From Moheibacter lacus (lineage in GTDB: Bacteria; Bacteroidota; Bacteroidia; Flavobacteriales; Weeksellaceae): DNA of 64,000 nt. Location of the stretch: the NCBI RefSeq assembly GCF_014042165.1, contig NZ_JACDZE010000001.1:766595-830594 (forward strand), written 5' to 3'. Position numbers and translations under genes: made by a program. Below, piece after piece: positions 33,607-44,001 of the stretch (the stretch's first letter is position 1; the number at the start of each line of letters is the position of its first letter). A model generated the notes under the pieces. The model was given only the letters and a program-made list of their open reading frames with translations, was not told the origin of the DNA and ran no database searches.

Positions 33607-35211
33607 TTGGAATTAGCAGATACAGTTTCTTGGGATGCCAAACAATATGGAAAATTCTCTATATTGATTCGAGACTATTTGAATCAAAATGAGAAAACCT
33701 CAGCTTTTTATTCCAAATTCCCTTCAAAAACTAATTTGGTAGCGCAAGCGCATGAAAAATTAGGTCAATACAAAAACCGAGACATCGTATATGCTGCATT
33801 AAAAAACCAATTATCGGGTCTCGATTTGTCTTCCAAACAAATGGAAAATCTGGAAAAACTCCAATTGTCCAATTCGGTTACGATCACCACCGGACATCAA
33901 TTGAATTTGCTCACCGGACCGCTTTATTTTTTCTATAAAATCATCGAAGTCCTGAAAGCTTGTGAGGAAATGAACCAAATCCATCGGGAAATCAACTTCA
34001 TTCCGGTTTTTTGGATGGCGACAGAGGACCATGATTTTGAAGAAATCAACCATTTCTATTTTAAAGACCAAAAGTTTGTTTGGAACAAAAATGCAAATGG
34101 CGCAGTTGGAAGGTTGGATTTAACTGGAATTGAAAGTTTATTTGAATCCTTTTTCCAGCAACTTCCTGATGCTCAAAATGCAAAATCCTTAAAATCCCTG
34201 ATTGAAAATTCCTATTTGAACTCAAAAAGTCTTACCGAAGCTACCCGAAAACTAGTGCAACAATTGTTTGGGGAACGCGGATTGCTGATGATAGACGGTG
34301 ACGATAAAGATTTGAAACAATTGATGATTCCGGCTTTTCAAGAGGATTTACTGAAGAATTCGGCATTTAAAATGGTAGAAAAAACCAATGAAAAATTGGC
34401 AGCGGAAAATTATTCCGTTCAAGTTAATCCACGGGAAATCAATTTGTTTTATTTGGGCGAGGGAAATATCCGCGAAAGAATCGTTTATGAAAATGACAGC
34501 TTTCAAGTTCTCAATTCTAAATTTCAATTTTCAAAAGAAGAAATTCTCGAAGAACTAAAAAGTCATCCTGAAAAATTCAGTCCCAATGTGATTTTACGAC
34601 CGCTTTATCAAGAAACCATTTTGCCCAATGTTTGCTATGTAGGCGGAAGTGGCGAGATCGCCTATTGGTTGCAATTGAAAGACTTTTTTGCTTCGCAAAA
34701 TATTTTATTTCCGATTCTTTCTGTCCGAAATTCATTGTTGATTTTGACCGAAAAACAAAAATCAAAATTGGAAAAATTGGGGATTTCATTTGAAGATTTG
34801 TTTCTACCGTTATTTGAATTGGTACAAAAAAATGTAAAGGAAAATTCTGGAACCGAAATCGATTTTGAATCTTATGAAAGTCAATTGAACCAAATGTTTG
34901 AAACATTGGAGTCAAAAGCTTCACAGACAGACATCAGTTTTTCCAAAATGGTACGAGCGCAAAAAACCAAACAAATCAAAGGTTTGGAAAACATGAAAAA
35001 AAGACTGAGAAAAGCTGAAAAAATCAAACATTCTGATCGAGTTGAACGCATCGAAATCCTCTATTCTGAGTTGTTTCCATTTGGGAATTTACAAGAGCGA
35101 ATTGAGAACTTTTCTGAATTTTGGTTGAATTATGGTACTGGATTTGTAAAGGAAATACACCATGAAATTCGACCTATTGATTTTCATTTCACGATAAAAA
35201 CTTTACCTTAA
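33607..35211 (+). CDS. bshC: Putative cysteine ligase BshC (bacillithiol biosynthesis)
   Basis: A 534-residue protein of the BshC family, which joins cysteine to glucosaminyl-malate as the last step of bacillithiol synthesis. The family core motif SVTITTGHQLNLLTGPLYFF (about 92-111) is present, followed by VFWMATEDHDFEEINHFY, PNVILRPLYQETILPNVCYV and GGSGEIAYWLQLKDFF, and a C-terminal coiled-coil part (about 415-510). The start is TTG because a stop lies just upstream and no ATG is available. The other bsh genes are not in this window. Many flavobacteria make bacillithiol as their low-molecular-weight thiol. Confidence 0.88.
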   Translation: MELADTVSWDAKQYGKFSILIRDYLNQNEKTSAFYSKFPSKTNLVAQAHEKLGQYKNRDIVYAALKNQLSGLDLSSKQMENLEKLQLSNSVTITTGHQLNLLTGPLYFFYKIIEVLKACEEMNQIHREINFIPVFWMATEDHDFEEINHFYFKDQKFVWNKNANGAVGRLDLTGIESLFESFFQQLPDAQNAKSLKSLIENSYLNSKSLTEATRKLVQQLFGERGLLMIDGDDKDLKQLMIPAFQEDLLKNSAFKMVEKTNEKLAAENYSVQVNPREINLFYLGEGNIRERIVYENDSFQVLNSKFQFSKEEILEELKSHPEKFSPNVILRPLYQETILPNVCYVGGSGEIAYWLQLKDFFASQNILFPILSVRNSLLILTEKQKSKLEKLGISFEDLFLPLFELVQKNVKENSGTEIDFESYESQLNQMFETLESKASQTDISFSKMVRAQKTKQIKGLENMKKRLRKAEKIKHSDRVERIEILYSELFPFGNLQERIENFSEFWLNYGTGFVKEIHHEIRPIDFHFTIKTLP

Positions 35212-35223
35212 CCTAAAGAATTG

Positions 35224-35231
35224 TATTTTTG
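35224..35231 (+). promoter_or_regulatory. -7 promoter element upstream of LysM protein
   Basis: TATTTTTG fits TAnnTTTG, 18 nt before the ATG at 35250. Confidence 0.45.
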
Positions 35232-35249
35232 TTTTTAAATTTTGAATAG

Positions 35250-37205
35250 ATGAGCAAAGCGTTTTGGGCATTTCTGTTTTTTTCATTGGCAATCTTAACG
35301 TTTGCACAAGAAAAAACACATCAAGTTGAAGCCAAAGAAACCATTTACGGCATTTCAAAAAAGTACAATGTTTCGCAAGAGGCATTGAAAAAAGCCAATC
35401 CGTTTCTGGCAGAAAGATCCTTACAGATTGGCGACACCCTCGTAATTCCCGGAAAATCAGATGGGTCCATCAAACCCGTGGTAACTGAAGTCAACAACCA
35501 AACCTCTACTGACCCGGGAGATACAACAGAAGTCATCATTCCGAAAGAGGATGAGAATTTTATTTATTATAAAGTAGCACCCAAACAAACGCTTTATTCG
35601 CTGACAAGAGAATTCAAGATTTCTGAAGATGCTTTAAAAAGTTTGAATCCGCAGTTGGAACAAGGATTAAAAGCCGGAGACATCATCCGAATCCCAAAGA
35701 AAAAATCGACCAATGGTCAAGAAGAAATCGTTCCGGAAGGCATGCATAAAGTGTCTCGAGGCGAAACCGTTTTCTCGCTTACCAAACAATTTGGCGTGAG
35801 TGAAGATGAATTTTACATCGCCAATCCTTCCGTCCAAACCGAAGGTTTGATCGTGGATTCTTACATCAAAATCCCGAAAAAAGGAAGTACAAATGCCGTG
35901 ATCCAAGACGGATTTATTGAGCACAAAGTCAAAGCCGGAGAAACGATTTATTCGATTACAAAATTATACAAAGTCAGTTTTGCCGATTTGATGAAACATA
36001 ATCCTGAATTAAGTGAAGGACTAAAAACCGGAATGACCTTAAAAATTCCTTTACAAGAAGGCGCAAACATCATCAAAGCCCCTGGGAAAATCAAAAGAAT
36101 TGACGACAATGAAATCAATATCGCGCTGATTCTACCTTTCCATTTGGAAAATGCAACGGGAAAAGAACAAGAAAAAACCATTTCGACCGATATTTTAATT
36201 GGTGGAAAAATGGCATTGGATTCATTGGCCAGAAAAGGAAAACAAATCCATTTAAAAGTTTTGGATTCTGAAAATCAAGCCGGATCGCTTGAAAGCATGC
36301 TTGCTTCAACAGATTTCTCCAAATTTGATGTGATCGTAGGTCCACTATTTGGTTCCAATTTTAAATCGATGGCCACGATGTTGAGCGGTTCCGGAATTGC
36401 ATTGGTTTCTCCTTTGAGCAATTCGGACGATTTAAAGGAATTGGAAAATGTAATCATAGCGACACCTTCTGACGAAGCGATCGCAGACGCTATCATCGAT
36501 GAAATCAAATCCAATTACAAAGGCCAACAAATCCAAATTTTGACCGACGACCGTCATGAAAATTTGGCCAATTATGTCTCTTCGAATTTGAATAAGAAAA
36601 TTTCAGGTGCCGATATTTTTATCACCAAAGACGCCAATAAATTATTCCAAAAATCAGAAACAGTAGATGAGAAACTGACCGATGGAACGATTGTGAAAAA
36701 AGAATATTTCACCCCAATCATTACGGTTTTGGTTTCGGATAACAATAGTTTGGGAGCGACTTATGTCAACAAAATCAAAACCATGGACGCTGAAAATCTT
36801 CAGGCGTATGGAGTGAAATTTGTGTCGGCTTATGACATCTACAACGACAAAAACAAAGAAAACATCGCTGCGCTGAAAAACATAGGATTTGCGTTTAGCA
36901 CCGTTCGATTAGTTAATGTTTACGGTGCGAGTGAGCGCAATACTTTAGAGAAATTCCTCGATATTTATTGTTTAACGCCAAACGAATACCAACAAGTTGG
37001 TTTTGATGTGTTTTATGATTTGGTTGACAGAATGAATTCCCGTGGAGATGTTTTGAATTCCCTGAATAGCGAACAAACCCGTCTGGCTACCAAATTCAAA
37101 TACGAAAAAGAGGGAAAAGCCTATGTGAACAAATCCGTACGGGTTGTCCGCCTTTTTGTAAAAGCCGATGAATCTCCGGATGATGTGGATGGCATTAAAG
37201 ATTAA
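35250..37205 (+). CDS. LysM-repeat protein fused to a periplasmic-binding-protein-like domain
   Basis: A 651-residue exported protein (signal peptide ends near LTFAQ, residue 20). Four LysM repeats lie at about residues 23-67, 106-150, 164-208 and 221-266, each with a YGISKKYNVS-like or YSITKLYKVS-like turn and an IPxK end. From about 285 onward it has an amino-acid-binding (LivJ/type I periplasmic binding protein) fold, with INIALILPFHLENATG, FDVIVGPLFGSNFKSMATML and ALVSPLSNSDDLKELEN. The LysM part binds peptidoglycan and anchors it in the periplasm; the second domain is a sensor-like or scaffold lobe of unknown ligand. Similar proteins are common in Bacteroidota. Confidence 0.85.
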   Translation: MSKAFWAFLFFSLAILTFAQEKTHQVEAKETIYGISKKYNVSQEALKKANPFLAERSLQIGDTLVIPGKSDGSIKPVVTEVNNQTSTDPGDTTEVIIPKEDENFIYYKVAPKQTLYSLTREFKISEDALKSLNPQLEQGLKAGDIIRIPKKKSTNGQEEIVPEGMHKVSRGETVFSLTKQFGVSEDEFYIANPSVQTEGLIVDSYIKIPKKGSTNAVIQDGFIEHKVKAGETIYSITKLYKVSFADLMKHNPELSEGLKTGMTLKIPLQEGANIIKAPGKIKRIDDNEINIALILPFHLENATGKEQEKTISTDILIGGKMALDSLARKGKQIHLKVLDSENQAGSLESMLASTDFSKFDVIVGPLFGSNFKSMATMLSGSGIALVSPLSNSDDLKELENVIIATPSDEAIADAIIDEIKSNYKGQQIQILTDDRHENLANYVSSNLNKKISGADIFITKDANKLFQKSETVDEKLTDGTIVKKEYFTPIITVLVSDNNSLGATYVNKIKTMDAENLQAYGVKFVSAYDIYNDKNKENIAALKNIGFAFSTVRLVNVYGASERNTLEKFLDIYCLTPNEYQQVGFDVFYDLVDRMNSRGDVLNSLNSEQTRLATKFKYEKEGKAYVNKSVRVVRLFVKADESPDDVDGIKD

Positions 37206-37208
37206 TAA

Positions 37209-37637
37209 ATGAAAGAAACTTTAAACCTTGTAGTTTTTATTCTTTTATTTTTTTTCTTCAAAGAAGTTACTTATTTAATAATCGAATTAAATTTAAATAA
37301 CAACGCATCCTTTCTGAAAGTTTTATCAGCATTTCATCTGCAATTATTAATTTTCATTTACACCATTATTTTATGTATAATTTTTTATATGCTGGTGCAT
37401 CTTTTAAATGATTTAAAGCTTTACTTAAGTTATCTATTTAGTTTTGTAATTGTCAGTTTAGGTCATGTTATAAGTATGTCAGCTGTCGGCTTTTTTTTTC
37501 TAAAAAATCTTATTTATCTGGGACTTATTGACTTCTATAAAATCTTTGGAATCTCATTTATATCACTGCTTTTAATATGCCTTCTATTTTATAAGCTTCT
37601 AAATAGAGTGCATTTAGATAAGATTAGGAGTCTATAA
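37209..37637 (+). CDS. Hypothetical four-to-five-helix membrane protein, very AT-rich
   Basis: A 142-residue protein with clusters of Phe, Ile, Leu (FILLFFFFKEVTYL, LLIFIYTIILCIIFYMLV) and few charges apart from the C-terminal RVHLDKIRSL. Its codon composition is clearly more AT-rich than its neighbours. The ATG is 4 bp after the LysM gene stop. No family is recognised. It may be an imported or lineage-restricted orphan, but high AT is also expected for an all-hydrophobic protein. Confidence 0.55.
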   Translation: MKETLNLVVFILLFFFFKEVTYLIIELNLNNNASFLKVLSAFHLQLLIFIYTIILCIIFYMLVHLLNDLKLYLSYLFSFVIVSLGHVISMSAVGFFFLKNLIYLGLIDFYKIFGISFISLLLICLLFYKLLNRVHLDKIRSL

Positions 37638-37651
37638 ATCAAAATTATTAT

Positions 37652-40600
37652 TTAAAACCTCGCCTGAATCTGCACACTTCCCGTATGGATGGTTTTATTT
37701 TCTTCCGTTTTCCGTCCGTCGTAGCTGATGTTCACGCTCAAATACGAATTCAACTGTCGCTGCACCATCAATTGCCACACAAAGTTATTTCCGGGTTTTA
37801 ATCCTTCCATCATTTGGTTTCCGACTACCGATTGCCCATTTCCGGTAAAATCGTTTTTGATATAATTAAAGGTCGCCAGAAGCGAAGATTTTGCGCCGTC
37901 ATTCCATTGGATTTCCGTTCCTAGATTGGATTGGTTCAGTTTTTCCAATCCCGTTCTATTCGTTTTATTTTGATAGGTATAATTGAGCGCAGCGCTAAAT
38001 TTACTTTCGATCTGATACGAAATCTGAGGTTTCAAACGCCAGGATTCGATGATAAATCGTCGGCTTTCAAACACATCTGATTTGCTTTGGGTGCGGACAT
38101 TTTCGCCTTCTGCCAGAAAAAAGAAATTCTCCCAAGGTTCATATTTCGCATTGAGCAAATGGCTTTTGGAATCACGGGATTCCGCTCCGGTAAAGATATA
38201 GCTTTGGGATTCCTGCTCCGAATACGTATAGCCCGACGACCATTTGTATTGGCCACCTTGATTAAAATTCACGCTGCTTCGCAAACTTTGGGATTTGCTC
38301 AATAAATTATCCGAACTCACAAAAGGATTCCATTCCAGCGTTTTTCCTTCTTTCAACAAGGAATTACTCGACAACAAGGAAGCCTGAACCATCCATCGTC
38401 CCAGAAATTTATTTTCCGAATTCAACAATTCTTTGGGTTTGAGTCGGAGGGAAAAATTGAAATTATTTTTATTGGTTTTCACATATTCGACCGTATTGGT
38501 ATAAACGCGAATATAATTTGCTTGATCCTGATATTCAGCTACTTCAAATTCGTCCAATTGCTCAATTCCATCTCCATTATAATCCGTCCATTTGTAAATT
38601 CCGGTTCCATCGGTCACTTTCACATACTCAAATTCGCGTTGCGGTTCTACGCCACTACCCAATTCGTAAAATGCATTGACCACCATTCCGCCACGGAAAA
38701 AACTACGGTACCAGCGTATATTTCCCGTCACATAATCCTCTTGTGCGATGTCTTCAAACACATAATCAACTGACCGATAATGTCCCGTAAATTCTAGTCG
38801 TTGGTCTTGTTTGCTGATCAATTTCGATTGTAAAATTAAACCGTTGGATTTGGTCAAACGCTCCATCACACCCAATCGTACCGAATCATCCCGACGGTTA
38901 TAATACGTCAATTGTGCATAGATTTTGGCTGTATCACCGATTCCAGCCATTCCTTGGATTTCATCCCAACGGAAAGAAAGATTGGACAAATTATTTCCTT
39001 CGGTCGCCGTCAGGTGATCCTCAATTTCGTTGTTTTCGCCGGCATATTGCGCCCCCACCCAAACCGTTTTCCAAATCTTGCGTTTCGCCAAAGCTTGGTA
39101 TCGTAAAAATTGAGATTTATCGGCTTCCAAATCGGGATTTAAAATATTTTGATTTTCCGCATTTAACAATGAAAAATTGGCTTCTGCAAAATTCTTTTCG
39201 GACTGATAATTTAGGTTCAAATCATTTTTGATTCCGTTGTATTGACCTTCATTTTGCAGATAATGCAAATTGTATTTCAATTGAAGCGAATCTTGATAAC
39301 TCGTCGTGAAACCCAGTCGGAGATAGGTTTGATTGGCTTCGGAAAGTTCATTTTGTAAATTAAAATCGCGTGTAAATTCGACAGTTCTTAAACGTTGAAT
39401 TGAATTGAAACTTTTCTGAATGTAGGAAAATTCACCCTGAGGCTGCAACTTCCAATTCCCAAATTCAAAATTCTGATTGCCATAAATTCGTCCCGCAAAT
39501 CCAACATTTTCGCCGTCATCTTTGTCCGAAAACAAATTCAAATCCTCATTGCTCATCGCCAAATCCACTCCTATCAAGCCTTTTTTTAATTTATACGATG
39601 AATTCAACGTATACAATTGCAAACGTTTGGGAGGAACCAATTGCCGAATCGGTTCATAATTTCCTTGCGGAATTCCGTTCAGAGGCGGAACATATTGAAA
39701 AATCTTTCCGTTCACTTCCAAATCCGATTGCACATAATTTCCGTTGTTATTCCCTGTGTACGTGAAAGTTACCTGATACAATTCTTCTTCAGGATCTTCC
39801 GAATATTCAAAAATTTCTACGCCATCCACCATTATTTTCCGATACAAATTCTTATCCGGATCGTATTCCGCCGGAACGGCTGTCGAATTGAACATTTCGT
39901 CCGGATTATTTCCGGCATCGGCGAGAATTTGTTTGTCGGCATCGCTCAAATTTTCATTGAGTGGATTGTTTTTGGAATCGCCATTCGAATAAAAATGTCC
40001 GGCGATACTGAATTTTTCCGATTCATGTTCAACTCCGGCATACATCAGAAACTGCGAATAACTGCGGTTGGCATAAAGATATTCCACTGTAATCCGTGAA
40101 TTATCCGTAATCAAACGATTGCTCGTAAAGGTCAATTCGCCGGTGTTATAATTGATGACATAATCTTGATTTTCGCCTCTTGTCAACAAAACCCCATCTA
40201 AATAAATTCGTTCACTTCCCGAAACGATGATGATGTAGAGTTCGTTGTTGTTTCCGGAAAGTCGGTATGGACCTTGGTTTCCGTTCTGTCCGGTAAATTT
40301 TTTCGTAGCAAATTCACCACGCGTTACACTTCCGGCGACACTGACTCTGGTTTTGGAATCATTTCCATGCGTAAGTTCGGTTCCGACTTGTAATCCGGTT
40401 ACCTTTTGGGTGAAATTTCCAAAAAAGTCTTTTTCCTGAATCAAATCGATATGACCCGCCCGAACTTTTGAATTTTTATTGAACAATTCGACATAGACTT
40501 TATCAAATTCCTGTAATTGTTGGGTATAACCATCGGCTTGAATCGGAACATTATTATCCGAAATCACCGCATTTATCCCGATTTCTTCGGTTAAATTTCC

Positions 40601-41101
40601 GGTCAACTGTAAATCCAATGAGGACTGAACTGATGCACTTTGGTTGTTCCCGAAACGGATTCCACGCACGAGTGAACCACGACTATTGAGCCCATCAAAC
40701 GGCTTTTTTTGTTCTTTGTATTCTTCGCTCAGTGCATAGTATTTATTTTCTTGTGTCGGTTCGATGATAAGCGCCGTATCTTTTGAAAAAACAGAAGCAG
40801 ACTGCAAATCGGGATGGATATAATAAGAAATGGCCAATTTTTTTCCGACCAAAGATTCATCAAAAATAATTTCGCCTGTAGTATAATCAATTTTGTAAAA
40901 TAGAGCAGAAATCGGTTTTCCTTCTTCGTCCGAAATCATCAATTTTTCAGGAAGAATTACGCGAGCATTGAGTTGGACCGTATCGGAAACCACGATGGAA
41001 TCCTGACGCAAATTATCATTTTGCCAAGCCGGAACTTGTGCAAAAATCGAAATTGAACCCAGTATCCAAAAAAGAAAAAATATGTAAAACTTAATCTGCA
41101 A
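37652..41101 (-). CDS. Very large outer-membrane protein of unknown function
   Basis: A 1149-residue protein with signal peptide (cleaved near GSISIFAQ, about 21), a beta-rich N-terminal segment, then a repeated-strand region and a beta-barrel-like C-terminus ending SVQIQARF. Notable conserved-looking segments are LVRGIRFGNNQSASVQSSLD, AVISDNNVPIQADGYTQQLQ and ENQDYVINYNTGELTFTS, followed by alternating hydrophobic/aromatic strands to the end. This pattern is common to a large Bacteroidota cell-surface family that has no assigned role; it is much shorter than SprA of the T9SS. It ends 15 bp after the convergent orphan gene. Confidence 0.65.
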   Translation of the reverse strand: MQIKFYIFFLFWILGSISIFAQVPAWQNDNLRQDSIVVSDTVQLNARVILPEKLMISDEEGKPISALFYKIDYTTGEIIFDESLVGKKLAISYYIHPDLQSASVFSKDTALIIEPTQENKYYALSEEYKEQKKPFDGLNSRGSLVRGIRFGNNQSASVQSSLDLQLTGNLTEEIGINAVISDNNVPIQADGYTQQLQEFDKVYVELFNKNSKVRAGHIDLIQEKDFFGNFTQKVTGLQVGTELTHGNDSKTRVSVAGSVTRGEFATKKFTGQNGNQGPYRLSGNNNELYIIIVSGSERIYLDGVLLTRGENQDYVINYNTGELTFTSNRLITDNSRITVEYLYANRSYSQFLMYAGVEHESEKFSIAGHFYSNGDSKNNPLNENLSDADKQILADAGNNPDEMFNSTAVPAEYDPDKNLYRKIMVDGVEIFEYSEDPEEELYQVTFTYTGNNNGNYVQSDLEVNGKIFQYVPPLNGIPQGNYEPIRQLVPPKRLQLYTLNSSYKLKKGLIGVDLAMSNEDLNLFSDKDDGENVGFAGRIYGNQNFEFGNWKLQPQGEFSYIQKSFNSIQRLRTVEFTRDFNLQNELSEANQTYLRLGFTTSYQDSLQLKYNLHYLQNEGQYNGIKNDLNLNYQSEKNFAEANFSLLNAENQNILNPDLEADKSQFLRYQALAKRKIWKTVWVGAQYAGENNEIEDHLTATEGNNLSNLSFRWDEIQGMAGIGDTAKIYAQLTYYNRRDDSVRLGVMERLTKSNGLILQSKLISKQDQRLEFTGHYRSVDYVFEDIAQEDYVTGNIRWYRSFFRGGMVVNAFYELGSGVEPQREFEYVKVTDGTGIYKWTDYNGDGIEQLDEFEVAEYQDQANYIRVYTNTVEYVKTNKNNFNFSLRLKPKELLNSENKFLGRWMVQASLLSSNSLLKEGKTLEWNPFVSSDNLLSKSQSLRSSVNFNQGGQYKWSSGYTYSEQESQSYIFTGAESRDSKSHLLNAKYEPWENFFFLAEGENVRTQSKSDVFESRRFIIESWRLKPQISYQIESKFSAALNYTYQNKTNRTGLEKLNQSNLGTEIQWNDGAKSSLLATFNYIKNDFTGNGQSVVGNQMMEGLKPGNNFVWQLMVQRQLNSYLSVNISYDGRKTEENKTIHTGSVQIQARF

Positions 41102-41200
41102 GCGGTGGATTTATAGTACAAATAACGGAAAATAACGGCTTGTCGTACAACCAAGTTGTAACAAAATCTTATATTTTCAACCAATAGATAAATCGTTTAT

Positions 41201-41557
41201 ATGAAAACATTAATTCGGTTGGAAAATTTGGGATTGTTTCTGCTTTCTGTGTATTTGTTCACGCTATTGGATTTTAAATGGTGGACGTTTCCCGTTTTCC
41301 TTCTCGCTCCCGATTTGGGAATGATCGGCTATATTTTTGGAAATAAGGTAGGCGCAATCGTTTACAACTTTTTTCACCACCAATTATTGGCCGTAGTGCT
41401 GTATTTAATTGGAATTTATTTAGAAAACGAATGGGTCCAATTTGCCGGAATTATCATTTTAGCACATTCGGTTATGGATCGAATATTCGGCTATGGATTT
41501 AAATATTTCACCGGATTTCAAGACACCCATTTGGGAAAAATAGGAAAAGCAAATTGA
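41201..41557 (+). CDS. DUF4260 family membrane protein
   Basis: A 118-residue protein with three to four helices. The signature LENLGLFLLSVYLF at the start, LAPDLGMIGYIFGNKVGAIVYNF with FHHQLLAVVL, and the C-terminal HSVMDRIFGYGFKYFTGFQD are those of DUF4260. Function unknown. It is flanked on both sides by genes on the other strand. Confidence 0.85.
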   Translation: MKTLIRLENLGLFLLSVYLFTLLDFKWWTFPVFLLAPDLGMIGYIFGNKVGAIVYNFFHHQLLAVVLYLIGIYLENEWVQFAGIIILAHSVMDRIFGYGFKYFTGFQDTHLGKIGKAN

Positions 41558-41602
41558 TGGAATTAATGTAAATTCAGTCAGTCAGTTGACGGAATTAACA
41601 AA

Positions 41603-42874
41603 TCACCATTGAAACAACGGACGTTCTTCCATCATTTCCACAACTTTATCACCGACTGATTCGAGTACAGATTCATTGTCTTTGTTCATCAAAGCTTGAT
41701 CGATCAAATCAGCAATCGTTTCCATATCCGCTTCTTTTAAACCTCTCGTTGTAATTGCAGCCGTTCCCAAACGGATTCCGGAAGTGGTAAACGGTGACTT
41801 ATCGTCAAACGGAACCATGTTTTTGTTACAGGTAATATCGGCTTTGACCAAAGCATTTTCCGCTTCGCGACCATTGATGTTTTTATTTCGTAAATCAATC
41901 AACATCAGATGATTATCTGTCCCTCCCGATACGATATCGTACCCATTTCTGATCATCGCTTTGGATAGCGCTTGTGCGTTTTTGGTAACTTGAATGATGT
42001 AATCCATGTATCCGTCAGAAAGCGCTTCTTCAAAAGCAACAGCTTTTGCAGCGATGACATGTTCAAGTGGACCACCTTGTGTTCCCGGAAAAACCGCCAT
42101 ATTTAAGAGTTGGGACATCATTTTGACTTCACCTTTTGGCGTTGTTTCGCCCCAAGGATTTTCAAAATCTTTCCCCATCATGATGACACCGCCTCTTGGT
42201 CCGCGTAAGGTTTTATGCGTAGTGGAAGTAACGAAATGACAATGCGGCATAGGATCGTTAAGAATTCCTCTGGCGATTAATCCCGCAGGATGCGCAATAT
42301 CTGCCAATAACAAAGCACCAACCTCGTCAGCAACTTCACGGAATTTGGCAAAATCCATATCGCGCGAATAAGCCGAAGCACCGCAGATGATCATTTTGGG
42401 TTTTTCTGCCAAAGCCGTTTGGCGCATGGCTTCGTAATCAATCGTTCCGGTTTCTTTATCAACGCCATAGAAACAAGTCTGATAAAGCATTCCCGAAGAA
42501 CTCACCGGCGAACCATGTGTCAAATGTCCACCATGTGACAAATCCAAACCCATGATTTTATCGCCCGGTTTCAAACAAGCCAAATAAACCGATGCGTTGG
42601 CTTGAGAACCGCTGTGTGGCTGAACATTTGCATATTCGGCATTGAATAAATGTTTCAATCTTTCGATGGCAAGGGTTTCGATTTCGTCTACGACTTCACA
42701 ACCGCCATAGTATCGTTTTCCGGGATATCCTTCTGCATATTTGTTGGTGAGAATAGAACCCATCGCTTTCATCACGTTTTCACTCACGTAATTTTCAGAT
42801 GCAATCAACTCCAAACCTATGGTTTGTCTTTCTCTTTCGTCTTCGATCAAATCAAAAATAATATCCTTAGCCAT
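41603..42874 (-). CDS. glyA: Serine hydroxymethyltransferase
   Basis: A 423-residue PLP enzyme converting serine and tetrahydrofolate to glycine and 5,10-methylene-THF. Motifs are [66 protein letters not shown], and [15 protein letters not shown] with the PLP lysine. C-terminal [18 protein letters not shown] and [15 protein letters not shown] are standard. Full length. It supplies one-carbon units and glycine; folC lies a few genes downstream on the other strand but they are not an operon. Confidence 0.97.
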   Translation of the reverse strand: MAKDIIFDLIEDERERQTIGLELIASENYVSENVMKAMGSILTNKYAEGYPGKRYYGGCEVVDEIETLAIERLKHLFNAEYANVQPHSGSQANASVYLACLKPGDKIMGLDLSHGGHLTHGSPVSSSGMLYQTCFYGVDKETGTIDYEAMRQTALAEKPKMIICGASAYSRDMDFAKFREVADEVGALLLADIAHPAGLIARGILNDPMPHCHFVTSTTHKTLRGPRGGVIMMGKDFENPWGETTPKGEVKMMSQLLNMAVFPGTQGGPLEHVIAAKAVAFEEALSDGYMDYIIQVTKNAQALSKAMIRNGYDIVSGGTDNHLMLIDLRNKNINGREAENALVKADITCNKNMVPFDDKSPFTTSGIRLGTAAITTRGLKEADMETIADLIDQALMNKDNESVLESVGDKVVEMMEERPLFQW

Positions 42875-42893
42875 TGTCCAAATTTTAGATGCC

Positions 42894-42901
42894 CAAAAAT
42901 A
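42894..42901 (-). promoter_or_regulatory. -7 promoter element of glyA
   Basis: TATTTTTG on the minus strand fits TAnnTTTG, 20 nt before the ATG at 42874. The divergent anmK starts 22 bp away. Confidence 0.5.
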
Positions 42902-42922
42902 GGGATTTTATCTTACATTTAG

Positions 42923-43981
42923 ATGATGAAAACCTTTTTTGCAATAGGATTAATGTCAGGTACTTCGCTAGACGGATTGGATATTTGTTATGTGAAATTT
43001 CCTTTTCCTGATGTAGAAAAATTTGAAATTCTCAAAGCAGAAACAATTCCTTATGATGAGAATTGGAGACTTAAATTGAAAAACGCCATTCATTTATCGG
43101 CTGAAGAATTGACCCAATTGGATTTTGATTACGGGATTTATTTAGGTCAAATCACCAATGAATTCATTCAAAATCATCAAATTCAAAGCCTTGACTTTAT
43201 TGCTTCTCATGGCCATACGGTTTTTCACAACCCAAATGAAAATTACACGTTGCAAATCGGGAAAGGGCAAGGGATTTTTGCAGAAACGGGAGTTAAAACG
43301 ATTTTTGACTTTCGTTCCCAAGATGTTTTGTTGGGTGGTCAAGGCGCTCCTTTGGTGCCGATCGGGGATCGATTTCTTTTCAAAGAATTTGACGCTTGTT
43401 TAAACCTCGGCGGATTTTCCAATATTTCCTTTGAGCGAAATTCAATTCGGATTGCATTTGATATTTGTCCGGTGAATATCGTTTTAAATCAATTGGCAGA
43501 ACAAATTGGAAAACCTTATGATAAAAATGGTGAAATAGCACGTTCAGGAAAAATTGATTTGAATTTGTTAGAGGAATTAAATCAATTGGAGTATTATCAA
43601 AAACCAGCTCCAAAGTCATTGGGAATCGAATGGTGCAATGAGAAGATTTATCCAATAATTGGAAAACATCCACTAAAAACGGAGAATATCATTTCCACAT
43701 TTACGGAACATATTGCCGAACAAATTGCTGTAGTTTTGAATCAAAATTCGATTCGAAATGTATTCATTACGGGTGGAGGCGCATACCATGTTTTTTTAAT
43801 GGAAAGACTTCAAACCAAAACGGATTGCCAAATCATTTTACCCGAAAAACAAATCATCGACTACAAAGAAGCCTTGATATTTGCTTTTATGGGGTTATTG
43901 CGACTGGAAAATAAAATAAATGTATTGGCTTCGGTTACAGGAGCAAGAAAAGACCATATTTCCGGAATGGTCATTTCTTAA
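42923..43981 (+). CDS. anmK: 1,6-Anhydro-N-acetylmuramic acid kinase
   Basis: A 352-residue sugar kinase of the ASKHA fold that cleaves and phosphorylates 1,6-anhydro-MurNAc, recycling peptidoglycan turnover products. Motifs GLMSGTSLDGLDICYV (N-terminal phosphate loop), ASHGHTVFHNPNENYTLQIG, DFRSQDVLLGGQGAPLVPIG and the second-lobe CLNLGGFSNIS, plus FITGGGAYHVFLMERL. Two ATGs in tandem (42923 and 42926) are possible starts. Length is that of the shorter Bacteroidota enzymes. Confidence 0.93.
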   Translation: MMKTFFAIGLMSGTSLDGLDICYVKFPFPDVEKFEILKAETIPYDENWRLKLKNAIHLSAEELTQLDFDYGIYLGQITNEFIQNHQIQSLDFIASHGHTVFHNPNENYTLQIGKGQGIFAETGVKTIFDFRSQDVLLGGQGAPLVPIGDRFLFKEFDACLNLGGFSNISFERNSIRIAFDICPVNIVLNQLAEQIGKPYDKNGEIARSGKIDLNLLEELNQLEYYQKPAPKSLGIEWCNEKIYPIIGKHPLKTENIISTFTEHIAEQIAVVLNQNSIRNVFITGGGAYHVFLMERLQTKTDCQIILPEKQIIDYKEALIFAFMGLLRLENKINVLASVTGARKDHISGMVIS

Positions 43982-44001
43982 ATTTTTGTTATTTTTATCA
44001 G

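Noticed and set aside
37652-41101. Assignment of the 1149-residue protein as SprA (T9SS translocon)
   Set aside because: SprA is about twice as long, and the resemblance of short motifs is not enough.
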